NCBI GenBank assembly: GCA_003141415.1
Contig: PLLX01000242.1
Location: forward strand, 1 to 33,091
Reading direction: 5' to 3'
Length of the DNA stretch: 33,091 nt
From: Bacteroidales bacterium
GTDB taxonomy: Bacteria > Bacteroidota > Bacteroidia > Bacteroidales > VadinHA17
Shown: positions 1 through 7,650 of the stretch, piece after piece
Layout: the number at the start of each line of letters is the position of its first letter
Position numbering within the stretch: the stretch's first letter is position 1
The notes under the pieces: generated by a model
Database searches by the model: none
What the model was told of the DNA's origin: nothing
The model's input: the letters and a program-made list of their open reading frames with translations, nothing else
Position numbers and translations under genes: made by a program

Positions 1-165
1 AATGAGTATATTCGCACGTTTGAGAATAAACATTCTGATTTCTATATTATACTTACAGGCGGGGACTGTGAATACCTTAAAGACAAAATCGATTATCAAG
101 TCACATATATGCCTGATATTGTGATTGATGGTTTAAATTATATTCTGGAATACAATGCAAAATAA
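1..165 (+). CDS. coaX: Type III pantothenate kinase, C-terminal fragment
   Basis: The window opens inside this gene. Only the last 54 codons are present, in frame from base 1 and ending in TAA at 163-165. The visible end reads YIILTGGDCEYL, then MPDIVIDGLNYILEYNAK. This matches the C-terminus of type III pantothenate kinases, where a TGG(D) loop is followed by a P-[DN]-[LI]-V-x-x-G-L segment and a terminal asparagine. The enzyme phosphorylates pantothenate in the first committed step of coenzyme A synthesis, in the cytosol. Its stop overlaps the start of the next gene by 11 bp, so the two are probably cotranscribed and translationally coupled. The identification rests on a short tail plus the Bacteroidota gene order coaX - outer-membrane protein - lptC; the catalytic N-terminal ASKHA residues lie outside the window. 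Confidence 0.8.
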   Translation, partial: NEYIRTFENKHSDFYIILTGGDCEYLKDKIDYQVTYMPDIVIDGLNYILEYNAK

Positions 166-1441
166 ACAAATAATTGTCATTTTTATCTCTCTGTTCTCAT
201 TTGCCTACACGGCCACCGGTCAGAAGCTCATCGATTCCCCTTATTCAAGGTTCAATCTTGGTACACTCGAACCGCAAGGATCGTTCAGAAGCCTGGGTAT
301 GGGTAGCATCGGTACGGCGATGAGAGATAACAGCTCAATATATTTTACAAATCCGGCATCATACAGCAGCTTCGATACAATCTCGTTTGTTTTTGATTTT
401 GGTATTGATTACGGCAGAAACTTCATTTCTGATGGCAGTTCAAAATTTTCATCCAATGATATGGACTTTCATCATCTTATTATGGGCTTTCCACTTACGA
501 AAGGATGGGGTTTTGCAGCAGGTGTAGTACCAGTGAGTTCTGGCTATTATAAGATATTAAATACAGTTGCTTCAACTGATCCTGCGTATAATCCAAGTAT
601 AGGAGAGTACACTATAAATCATGAAGGTGACGGAGGAATTTCCAAGATTTTCGTTGGAACGGGTCTTCTGATTGGTAAACATTTATCTGTCGGAGCCAAT
701 CTGACTTTTCTTACAGGGCAAATAGCAAGAACCAATGAATTTATTTTTTCGGACTTCTATAATGTTTTTCATAATAATAGTACGGAAAATCTGGATATAA
801 ATGGTCTTAACTTTGATTATGGAATGCAATATACAACCACATTTAAAAATAATTACTTTCTTAATATCGGAGCATCAGTCACTTCCGGAAATCATTTTAA
901 TTCAAAATATAACCAGTTGTCGTTGAAGTATACTGCATACAGTGTAATTGATACGATCTCATATTCAGCTGATAACTCTACCAAAACTTATATTCCTCCT
1001 ACTATGAGAGTTGGTATTTCATTCGGAAAGAAAAACAAATTTACCACGGGTATAGACTACATAACCACCAGGTGGTCAGCTTCAAATATCCCGGGCTCTT
1101 CCGGCTATGCTGCAGATACAAAAGAATTCCTCTTCGGAGCTGAATACATTCCTGATAAATTTTCAAATTATAGTTATCTGAGCAGAGTAGAATATCGTAT
1201 TGGTGGTCATTTCGGTGATAATTATTTAATTATCAACGGAGAACAACTTAAAGAGTATGGAGCAAGCATAGGATTTGGTTTGCCATTGCCTATCATACAG
1301 GGAAATCCCTTCTCAAAGACGAATCTGTATATTGATTTTACCAGGAAAACCGGTATTAATCTTCACAGTGAAAGCTATCTTTCAATAGGAATCAGTTTGA
1401 ATCTGTACGATTTCTGGTTCAAAAAACGGAAATATGATTAG
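155..1441 (+). CDS. Outer-membrane beta-barrel protein of the coaX-lptC cluster
   Basis: This is a 428-aa protein with a signal peptide (hydrophobic stretch at about residues 6-20, likely cleavage near ATG-QKLID). A SPYSRFNLG motif starts near residue 28 and is followed by a RSLGMGSIGTA segment and NPASYSSF. Such N-termini occur in FadL/OMPP1-like barrels and related Bacteroidota outer-membrane proteins. The rest is alternating hydrophobic and aromatic beta-strand sequence. It ends with a typical last strand (LSIGISLNLYDFWF), although a short basic tail (KKRKYD) follows the final aromatic residue. It overlaps coaX by 11 bp and lies 55 bp before lptC, so it probably belongs to the same envelope operon. 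The substrate cannot be read from the sequence. Transport of a hydrophobic compound or a structural or assembly role in the outer membrane are both possible. Confidence 0.75.
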   Translation: MQNKQIIVIFISLFSFAYTATGQKLIDSPYSRFNLGTLEPQGSFRSLGMGSIGTAMRDNSSIYFTNPASYSSFDTISFVFDFGIDYGRNFISDGSSKFSSNDMDFHHLIMGFPLTKGWGFAAGVVPVSSGYYKILNTVASTDPAYNPSIGEYTINHEGDGGISKIFVGTGLLIGKHLSVGANLTFLTGQIARTNEFIFSDFYNVFHNNSTENLDINGLNFDYGMQYTTTFKNNYFLNIGASVTSGNHFNSKYNQLSLKYTAYSVIDTISYSADNSTKTYIPPTMRVGISFGKKNKFTTGIDYITTRWSASNIPGSSGYAADTKEFLFGAEYIPDKFSNYSYLSRVEYRIGGHFGDNYLIINGEQLKEYGASIGFGLPLPIIQGNPFSKTNLYIDFTRKTGINLHSESYLSIGISLNLYDFWFKKRKYD

Positions 1442-1496
1442 AAGTTTTGCAGGTTATTGTAATTAATCTGATAGTCAAGAATTTCACCTGCGTGTT

Positions 1497-2060
1497 ATGA
1501 TAAGTCCATCATCAAAGTTCAGAATGCATTCCGCTGTTATCGCGATCATTATTCTAAGCATGATGATTTTATCATGTGAAAACAAAATTCCTGTCATTTC
1601 GAAGTCAGACCTGCTGACACTTCCTTCTCTTACTGTACAGAATTTCAAAACTGTTCTGAATGATTCAGGACGGATACAGCTTATAATGTCTTCGCCCCTG
1701 CTTGAACAATATGATAAAGTTGATCCTCCGTATTCTGAATTCAAATCCGGAATACATGTCGTTCTTTTCAATAACAAAAATGATTCAGTACGGGTGACAT
1801 CAAAATACGCTAAATGCACTAATAATAATCTCTGGGAACTTCGGGATAGTGTTGTGGTGATTAATGAGAAGAACGAAAAGCTTGAAACTGAAGTGTTATT
1901 CTGGAATCAGGAAAAAGATCTTATTTATACTGACAGATTTGTGAAAATGACCAGTGAAGATGAAATAAGCCAGGGAATCGGCTTCGAATCAGATTCTCAT
2001 CTCACCAATAGAAGATTCTTTAAGGTAACAGCTACATTATATCTTAAGGATGAGAAATAG
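1497..2060 (+). CDS. lptC: LPS export ABC transporter periplasmic protein LptC
   Basis: The 187-aa protein has an N-terminal hydrophobic segment ending in a lipobox-like MMILSC (Cys27), followed by a beta-rich OstA/LptC-type domain at about residues 45-185. Short strands typical of the LptC jellyroll are visible, for example YSEFKSGIHVVLFN, SVRVTSKYAKC and LWELRDSVVVIN, then LETEVLFWNQEKDLIYTDRFVKM. The sequence LETExLxWNxxKxxIYTD is a strong family signature. LptC passes lipopolysaccharide from the LptBFG inner-membrane complex to LptA in the periplasm. The first ATG (1497) gives a ten-residue extension before a second ATG at 1524, which would begin a more standard lipoprotein signal (Cys18). 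Either start is possible. The 3' end overlaps the next small gene by 11 bp. Confidence 0.85.
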   Translation: MISPSSKFRMHSAVIAIIILSMMILSCENKIPVISKSDLLTLPSLTVQNFKTVLNDSGRIQLIMSSPLLEQYDKVDPPYSEFKSGIHVVLFNNKNDSVRVTSKYAKCTNNNLWELRDSVVVINEKNEKLETEVLFWNQEKDLIYTDRFVKMTSEDEISQGIGFESDSHLTNRRFFKVTATLYLKDEK

Positions 2061-2232
2061 TTCCCTGCTTGTACTTGAAATAATCTGGATTGCAACCGGT
2101 GTTCTATGTATAGCTGCAGCAATAAGGTTCGTGATAACAAGTGGCACAAGCAAAATCCCTATCTTTGCATTAATGGCACTTATCTGCTTTGTATTCGCAT
2201 GGTTAAGGCATAAACAGAGGAAAAAGAGCTAA
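2050..2232 (+). CDS. Small two-helix membrane protein between lptC and the CNNM gene
   Basis: This 60-aa product has two predicted membrane helices, at about residues 5-30 (LLVLEIIWIATGVLCIAAA and on) and 37-52 (KIPIFALMALICFVFAWL), and a basic tail (RHKQRKKS). The start overlaps the end of lptC by 11 bp and is immediately preceded by TTAAGG. The stop lies 9 bp before the next gene. This packing and the coherent membrane topology argue for a real gene rather than a shadow. I do not recognise a named family. A role linked to its envelope neighbours (LptC and the CNNM protein) is inference only. Confidence 0.65.
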   Translation: MRNSSLLVLEIIWIATGVLCIAAAIRFVITSGTSKIPIFALMALICFVFAWLRHKQRKKS

Positions 2233-2241
2233 CTTTGATGT

Positions 2242-3501
2242 ATGAATGTAATCCTGATAATACTATTCGCGATAATTCTGTCTGCGTTCTTTTCCGGTAT
2301 GGAAATTGCATTTGTTGCTTCAAACCGGCTCCGGATTGAACTTGACAGGAAACAGGGGGTATTCGGATCAAGAATAATTAAACTTTTTACAGATAACCCG
2401 GGTCAGTATATTGCCACAATGCTTATCGGCAATAATTTTTCACTGGTTATTTATGGTTTGGTTTTCTCCAAAATCCTGGGAACATTACTAACGCCAATAC
2501 TGGGTTCCGATCTCCTGGTCCTTATAATAAATACAATGCTCTCAACTGCAATTATCCTTCTTGTGGCTGAGTTTCTTCCAAAAACCTTTTTCATTATTTC
2601 TCCAAATTTCTTTCTTAAGTTTTTAAGTATCCCCACCCTGATTTTCTTTTTCCTTTTTTACCCGATAAGCAAATTTACCCTCGCAGCTTCAAATCTGTTC
2701 ATCAGGATCTTTTTCAAAATAAACCCGGGTGAGAAAAAGCAGGAGAATCTTGTTTTCAGCAAAGTTGATCTCGATCATTTTGTCAATATCAGCAATCAGA
2801 GCAAAGAAGAGTCGGAACCAGATCATCACAATATCAGGATTTTCCAGAATGCACTTGATTTTTCAAATGTAAAACTCAGGGAGTGCATGGTTCCAAGAAC
2901 TGAAATTGAAGCAGTTGAATCGGGCAGTTCAGTGGAGCATCTGAAAGAGAAATTCATTGAAACCCGACATTCCAGAATTCTTATATATGAAGAGACAATA
3001 GACAATATCATAGGCTATTTTGAATTGAAGGACATATTTAAAAACCCTTCAGAGATCAAATCAATGACACGGAAACTGGCAATAGTTCCGGAAACGATGC
3101 CGGCAAATAAACTCCTGAAGCTATTTGTTGAAGAGAAGAAGAATGTAGCTCTTGTTGTTGATGAGTTCGGTGGAACCTCCGGAATGGTTACAATCGAGGA
3201 TGTGCTTGAAGAGATTGTAGGAGACATTGAAGATGAACACGACACAACTGATCTCATAGAAAAGATTGTCGGATATAATGAATATATTCTATCGGGTCGT
3301 TTTGAAATTGACTACCTGAATGAGAAATATCATTTCAACCTGCCTGAAGAAGATGATTATGAAACACTGGCTGGCATGATTATGTTTTATCACGGCAGTA
3401 TCCCGGGGAATAACGATGTCATACGAATCGGTAATTTTGTTATCAAAGTTCTTAAAGCGACGACTACCCGGCTTGAGCTTGTGAATCTGAAGATAGAATA
3501 A
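2242..3501 (+). CDS. CNNM/CBS/CorC-HlyC domain membrane protein (GldE-like hemolysin family)
   Basis: The 419-aa protein has the standard order of the family. An N-terminal CNNM (DUF21) membrane domain with four hydrophobic segments covers about residues 1-160. A paired CBS domain covers about 200-330 and includes the signature MVPRTEIEAV and, later, VVDEFGGTSGMVTIEDVLEEIVGDIEDEHD. A C-terminal CorC/HlyC transporter-associated domain covers about 340-415, with the typical EEDDYETLAGMI. Family members are linked to Mg2+ or Co2+ efflux or resistance; in Bacteroidota a paralogue is called GldE because it supports gliding. No other gliding gene is visible here, so the general family name is safer. 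Older annotations call these proteins hemolysins, but no haemolytic function is implied. It is the last gene of the + strand operon. Confidence 0.85.
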   Translation: MNVILIILFAIILSAFFSGMEIAFVASNRLRIELDRKQGVFGSRIIKLFTDNPGQYIATMLIGNNFSLVIYGLVFSKILGTLLTPILGSDLLVLIINTMLSTAIILLVAEFLPKTFFIISPNFFLKFLSIPTLIFFFLFYPISKFTLAASNLFIRIFFKINPGEKKQENLVFSKVDLDHFVNISNQSKEESEPDHHNIRIFQNALDFSNVKLRECMVPRTEIEAVESGSSVEHLKEKFIETRHSRILIYEETIDNIIGYFELKDIFKNPSEIKSMTRKLAIVPETMPANKLLKLFVEEKKNVALVVDEFGGTSGMVTIEDVLEEIVGDIEDEHDTTDLIEKIVGYNEYILSGRFEIDYLNEKYHFNLPEEDDYETLAGMIMFYHGSIPGNNDVIRIGNFVIKVLKATTTRLELVNLKIE

Positions 3502-3817
3502 TCAGGCGCCAGGTGTCAGGCAACAGGCATCAGGTGTATGGCGACAAGCATCAGGCAGATACATTTCAATAAATCTTTACTTACAAATTGGAGATTCCTC
3601 ATTCCTCCCGCTATGCGGGATTCATTCCGAATTACAAATCAATTTGAGTCAATGGTTTGGTCTCCCTCACACATTACAAAAAAAAATACATCTGATACTA
3701 TGATAGCAGACTTCTTTTAAACAAGAGTGCTTTAGCTTCATTTTTGAACAAAAAAAAGCCGTCTCATAAAATTGAGACGGCTTCTATAAAAATTAACCTT
3801 AATTGTTTAGCAAAATT
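3502..3817. repeat. Intergenic spacer with short degenerate repeats between converging operons
   Basis: This 316-bp spacer has no convincing gene. At about 3503-3557 it carries a degenerate run of CAGG(T/C)-type units (CAGGCGCCAGGTGTCAGGC, CAGGCATCAGGTG, CATCAGGCAG). It then holds a small hairpin, TCCCGC-TAT-GCGGGA (3606-3620), flanked by two similar CTCATTCC/TTCATTCC segments and two TTACAAAT copies (about 3582 and 3631). The spacer ends in the intrinsic terminator listed separately. Short repeats of this kind are common between genes in Bacteroidota; no coding potential or mobility gene accompanies them here. Confidence 0.5.
3751..3783 (-). terminator. Rho-independent terminator of the SusCD operon
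   Basis: An 11-bp perfect stem, AAGCCGTCTCA (3756-3766) pairing with TGAGACGGCTT (3773-3783), surrounds a 6-nt loop. Read on the - strand the stem is followed by an uninterrupted run of T (opposite the A run ending at 3757). It lies 35 bp downstream of the last gene of the Sus operon. On the + strand the downstream sequence is only weakly T-rich, so it may also stop + strand transcription but less well. Confidence 0.88.
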
Positions 3818-5113
3818 TTATTTCAATTTAGGTTTAGCAATTATTAAATTGCTTCTTGCCTCTTTAGTTAAAAGTGATTTGGCTGACGGATCCAGAGTGA
3901 GAGTAGCTGTGAAACTTTTCACTCCAAAACCAGCTGAGGCAATTGATGTTCCACCCTGAATGAAGTCATAAGTCAGAGTCATTACAGGGAAAGCGCCGCT
4001 CAAATCAAATGTACCTGTTCCCTGGATATAGTAAGAAGGTTGAACGGCTCCAAGATACTTGGTAGTCATAAATTTCTGATTTGCAATAGTCACTGTTCCA
4101 GCACACAGGTTTACAACAACTTCTGCAGGTATAGTTGACTGAGGTACTTCTCCCCATCCTGCGGGGTCAGATATCCAGCCTGTTCCAACACCGTCGATAA
4201 GAAGGTTACCTCCTACAATTGATGTTACAATTGTGCTAGGATAACCAAAATCACTTCCGTGCCATACTCCAACAAGCGCAGCAGGTGGCGGTGGAACAAT
4301 ATATGAAACAGCCTGAGCTATTGTATAAGTATTTCCTGTTTTTGTAACCTTTGCAAGAATTGTTTTGTAAGCACTGCAATTAAATTTGTTGGTCATAACA
4401 GTTGGAAAAGGCAATTGATAACTCAAAGTACCCCTTTGTGCAAAGGATAAATTAATACTTATATCAAACACGTTGTTAAAATCGCCAGCATTTATGGTTG
4501 AAGCGATGTCTGTTGCTACATAATATACACCATCAGCCAAAGTATTGAATGCTGCAAACTCTTCAAAAGTATTCGTATTGACAATTGGGGCTGCCAGAGT
4601 TACCTGGTTAGCTTTAAGAATAACCAGCCTTAAATTTACCGCTGCATCTGGTGCAAGATCCAACCCGATAACAGTCTTAACATCTGTTGTCCAGGTCATT
4701 TTCAGGTCCAGAGGCGCAGTCGGATCAACAACTTCAAAACTCCATATAGGACTTCTCGAATGAATCCCGTGTGAATCCGTTCCAACAACTTTCCAGTTAT
4801 ATTTAGCTCCCGGAGTTACATTAACTGTTATACTCTCTTGTGTATAACCAGTCTGGATCAGAGCCGGGTCATCGCCGGGTCCAAAATAAACCTGCCAATT
4901 TTCCGCATCTCCGGCGGCATTAGTGGATGACCATTTCAGGTCAACTGTAGTTCCGGTAACATTAATAAAGCCATTAGCCGGAGCAACAAGAGTAGGAATA
5001 GTAAAGGCTTCCTCTTCGGTGAATGCTACTGGCGATTCCTTCTTACAACTTTGAATTACGAATAAGCCGGAAAAGACGAGCAACATTACAAAAATCAAAT
5101 TTCTCCTTTTCAT
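3818..5113 (-). CDS. SusE/SusF-like surface lipoprotein with an N-terminal FN3/Ig-like domain
   Basis: This 431-aa lipoprotein has a basic N-terminus, a hydrophobic segment and a lipobox ending in QSC (Cys23), followed by KKES. An acidic or serine-rich start to the mature protein is typical of surface export in Bacteroidota. Residues about 38-130 resemble a fibronectin type III or Ig-like fold (LVAPANGFINVTGTTVDLKW, then YNWKVVGTDSHG and WSFEV). Such domains open many SusE-type proteins. The remainder is beta-rich; a GVWHGSDFGYP segment near residue 282 may begin a C-terminal beta-sandwich. It is the fourth and last gene of the SusC/SusD operon, 89 bp after the DUF1735 gene. By analogy with SusE/F it probably binds ligand at the cell surface, but the ligand is unknown and the C-terminal half is not one I recognise. 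Confidence 0.65.
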   Translation of the reverse strand: MKRRNLIFVMLLVFSGLFVIQSCKKESPVAFTEEEAFTIPTLVAPANGFINVTGTTVDLKWSSTNAAGDAENWQVYFGPGDDPALIQTGYTQESITVNVTPGAKYNWKVVGTDSHGIHSRSPIWSFEVVDPTAPLDLKMTWTTDVKTVIGLDLAPDAAVNLRLVILKANQVTLAAPIVNTNTFEEFAAFNTLADGVYYVATDIASTINAGDFNNVFDISINLSFAQRGTLSYQLPFPTVMTNKFNCSAYKTILAKVTKTGNTYTIAQAVSYIVPPPPAALVGVWHGSDFGYPSTIVTSIVGGNLLIDGVGTGWISDPAGWGEVPQSTIPAEVVVNLCAGTVTIANQKFMTTKYLGAVQPSYYIQGTGTFDLSGAFPVMTLTYDFIQGGTSIASAGFGVKSFTATLTLDPSAKSLLTKEARSNLIIAKPKLK

Positions 5114-5202
5114 ATTTTATAATATTTTATTCAAGTTAAAGTTTCAAGCTGAATGTTTAATTCAGTCTCTTTTTATTATACAATATCGTTTAAACAGCAT
5201 TA

Positions 5203-6111
5203 TTAATAAGGTCCTGAATAAACTAGCGTATCTGTAGTTGCCCTGTTCGTTGGTCCGGTACCCCAGTATACAGACATATAGAATGTCTTTGTAGCAGGAT
5301 CATACCGGTTTGGATAAGCAGGATTAGCTGTTACAGCTGCATTGGTAGCGTCCGAAACAGTAATCGGATTTGGAGTTGTAGCTTCACTGATTGTAATCAC
5401 CCAGATGCTTATACCACCTGCATAATCTGTTTCACTGTCAGCCCATGCCATACCTTTATTGAGTTTAACACTATTAGGTCCGTTTGTGCCCAGCTTATAT
5501 GTCCGGCCTTTGTAATATCCGGAAAGGACATTATCACCAGCCCTTAAAATGGTGCCTTTCATTTTATAAGTTCCTTCCCATTTATTAGCAATTGGAAGCG
5601 AATACAAAACGGTTTTCATGTTCTCTGCAATTATTACTCCGCCAGTGGCTGTCGAAATTGTAATCGGAACCATGTATTTAGCCGTCAACCTGATAGTGTC
5701 CGCTCTGCTTACTTTCACATGAATATAAGCGTTCCTGGTCCCTGCCTTGATCGTCACTGTCTGATCAAGAATTGTAAAAGCCGGATATAACTCATAACTC
5801 CAGTGAATAGAGGTATCTGCAGCTTGTACCTGAGCAGTATAATCAGCCATAGCTGCCTGATCAACTGCCAGTGTCAGCGTAATGTCGCTTGTTGGTAGAG
5901 CATCTGTTGCTATATTTACTAAAAACTTAAAAACCTGATCGGTCGCAGAAGGAGCAATTGTAAAAGATTGTGCTCCGTTATTGGGAAACTGTGCATACAT
6001 TTTCCCTTTCAGGCTAGCTGTCCAGTCCTCTCCAACATTATCTTTCAGGCAAGCACTTACAAGAAGTATAGCTGCCAGAAAGGATATTATCATGAATATT
6101 TTGTTTCTCAT
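5203..6111 (-). CDS. DUF1735-type lipoprotein of the SusCD operon
   Basis: The 302-aa lipoprotein has a lipobox (LLVSAC, Cys21) followed by LKDN. The region at about residues 35-165 (IAPSATDQVFKFLVNIATDALP, then LAVDQAAMADYTAQV and VTIKAGTRNAYIHVKV) has the layout of the DUF1735 (BT_3987-like N-terminal) domain. That layout is a beta-sandwich that includes a LTLxVDxxxxxxYN-like phrase and a VTIpAGxxxaxipV strand. The C-terminal part (about 180-302) starts with ANKWEGTYKMKGTI, which resembles the partner domain often found after DUF1735. It is 21 bp downstream of susD, so it is part of the same transcript. Proteins of this type are SusE-position surface glycan- or ligand-binding lipoproteins; the ligand here cannot be inferred. 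Confidence 0.75.
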   Translation of the reverse strand: MRNKIFMIISFLAAILLVSACLKDNVGEDWTASLKGKMYAQFPNNGAQSFTIAPSATDQVFKFLVNIATDALPTSDITLTLAVDQAAMADYTAQVQAADTSIHWSYELYPAFTILDQTVTIKAGTRNAYIHVKVSRADTIRLTAKYMVPITISTATGGVIIAENMKTVLYSLPIANKWEGTYKMKGTILRAGDNVLSGYYKGRTYKLGTNGPNSVKLNKGMAWADSETDYAGGISIWVITISEATTPNPITVSDATNAAVTANPAYPNRYDPATKTFYMSVYWGTGPTNRATTDTLVYSGPY

Positions 6112-6132
6112 ATTCTTTTTTTTTATTGTTAA

Positions 6133-7632
6133 TTATTTTTGAAAGGGATCCCAAAATATATGTGATGTAAACAAACTGATAGAACCCTGAGCAACAACAT
6201 TGTCATTGTTAGTGCTTATTTCAGTCTGAGGATACAAAAGACGTACCGGAGGAGTAGCATTAAGTTTTGCAGCATCCTGTGAGAAGTGAATGAAACTTGG
6301 GAAATGAGTTCTCCTGTAGTCGGTCCATATTGGCATTGGATCAATACCATTTAATGCAATCCACTTCTGTGTAATGATAGTCTCCAACGGAGTAGTAGCT
6401 TCACTAAAATTTACAAGAGGTTTGCCAGCCTGGCTCAGATAAACAGCAGCTTGAGCAGCATTTCCACCCAGATAAATAATAGATTGTGTTACAGCGCTTT
6501 CGTAAAGTGATTTTACATCTCCGGTAATCAAGCCTTTCTGAACAGCCTCTGCCTGAAGGAAAAGACTTTCAAAGTCTGTTAATAATGGCGCAGACTGGTT
6601 ATATGCCTTTAACAAGCCCGGACCAAGCTGAGAAGTTGTAGGCACAGTACCAAGCAGCAGGGCTCCAAAATAATTACCTTTGATACTGGTACCTGAATAT
6701 GGGGCAAAAATTAACAATTTACGAGGGTCATTATTATCGTTGAGGAAATCACATGCATCCTGACCGGCCATAGTATAACCAAGACCATCAGCCTGTTGTG
6801 AACCATCCTGTTTGTAGAAGTTTTCCCAGAATGGATCCATCTTGTTGGCTGAATTCAGATAACCAGGATTTGCCATTGCACCTTCTCCGGCACCTATGTA
6901 ATCGGCAGTGGTATGAGGTGTTGTAGCAAGCGCACCTGTAATATAAGATGCTCTGGCTGCTATACCCGACTGATTAACCAGGATTCTAAGTTTCAGAGTA
7001 TTGGCAAATTTAAGCCACATGCTCATATCTCCATTATAAACGATATCATAGGCACCTACTTCAACAGCATCGGAGGGAGCTGTATTTATAAGATTCATTG
7101 CCTTATCTAGTTGAACAACCAAAGAGTCGTAAATGTCTTGCTGCTTATCATAAGTAGGCTTCAGTATTTGAGTTGCAGCAGAACCTTTAAGAGCTTGTGA
7201 ATAAGGCACATTCCCATAAGTGTCCACAAGGGTCTGGTAGATATAAGCCTTCATTATTTTGGATATAGCTTTGTAAGGTGTTGATTGAGCACTTGTGGAA
7301 TTTGTTTCGATATAATCATAATTTGCAAGGTTCATATAGAGATTATCCCAGTTGCCCTGATATGCACTGTTAAGCAAGTTATACTGTGTTAAGTTCGCCG
7401 GTTGTGAATAACCGCCGCTGATGCACCAGCAACCATACCAGAGATATATAAAGTTATAGTTATCCGGATTGGTTATTATACGTGCAGTAGTGTTGAGTGC
7501 TGCAGGCAAAACAAGGTTTGCCGGAACAGCAGATGCTGAATTGGGGTTAGTTTCGTCTATATTGAGAAAATCCTTTTTGCAAGCACTTCCCAAAACAAGC
7601 AATACAGTTAATAATATTAATAGTTTCTTCAT
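6133..7632 (-). CDS. susD-like: SusD/RagB-family outer-membrane lipoprotein
   Basis: The 499-aa lipoprotein has a lipobox (LGSAC, Cys18) followed by KKDFLNIDETNPNSA, the classic start of SusD-like proteins. The helical core shows family phrases such as YLWYGCWCISGGYSQPANL, YKAISKIMKAYIYQTLVDTYGNVPYSQAL, MWLKFANTLKLRILVN and FLQAEAVQKGLI. These correspond to the TPR-like SusD fold; the length and pattern fit the SusD-like_2 subgroup. SusD proteins form a hinged lid on the SusC channel and capture ligand at the surface. The gene starts 18 bp after susC, the standard SusC-SusD pair. The substrate may be a carbohydrate or a peptide, because RagB homologues import oligopeptides. Confidence 0.92.
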   Translation of the reverse strand: MKKLLILLTVLLVLGSACKKDFLNIDETNPNSASAVPANLVLPAALNTTARIITNPDNYNFIYLWYGCWCISGGYSQPANLTQYNLLNSAYQGNWDNLYMNLANYDYIETNSTSAQSTPYKAISKIMKAYIYQTLVDTYGNVPYSQALKGSAATQILKPTYDKQQDIYDSLVVQLDKAMNLINTAPSDAVEVGAYDIVYNGDMSMWLKFANTLKLRILVNQSGIAARASYITGALATTPHTTADYIGAGEGAMANPGYLNSANKMDPFWENFYKQDGSQQADGLGYTMAGQDACDFLNDNNDPRKLLIFAPYSGTSIKGNYFGALLLGTVPTTSQLGPGLLKAYNQSAPLLTDFESLFLQAEAVQKGLITGDVKSLYESAVTQSIIYLGGNAAQAAVYLSQAGKPLVNFSEATTPLETIITQKWIALNGIDPMPIWTDYRRTHFPSFIHFSQDAAKLNATPPVRLLYPQTEISTNNDNVVAQGSISLFTSHIFWDPFQK

Positions 7633-7650
7633 ATCTTATATTTTTTCTAC

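Noticed and set aside
3538-3720. A 60-codon + strand frame after the CNNM gene
   Set aside because: It is composed of repeat-rich spacer including the CCCGC-TAT-GCGGG hairpin; no protein-like features.
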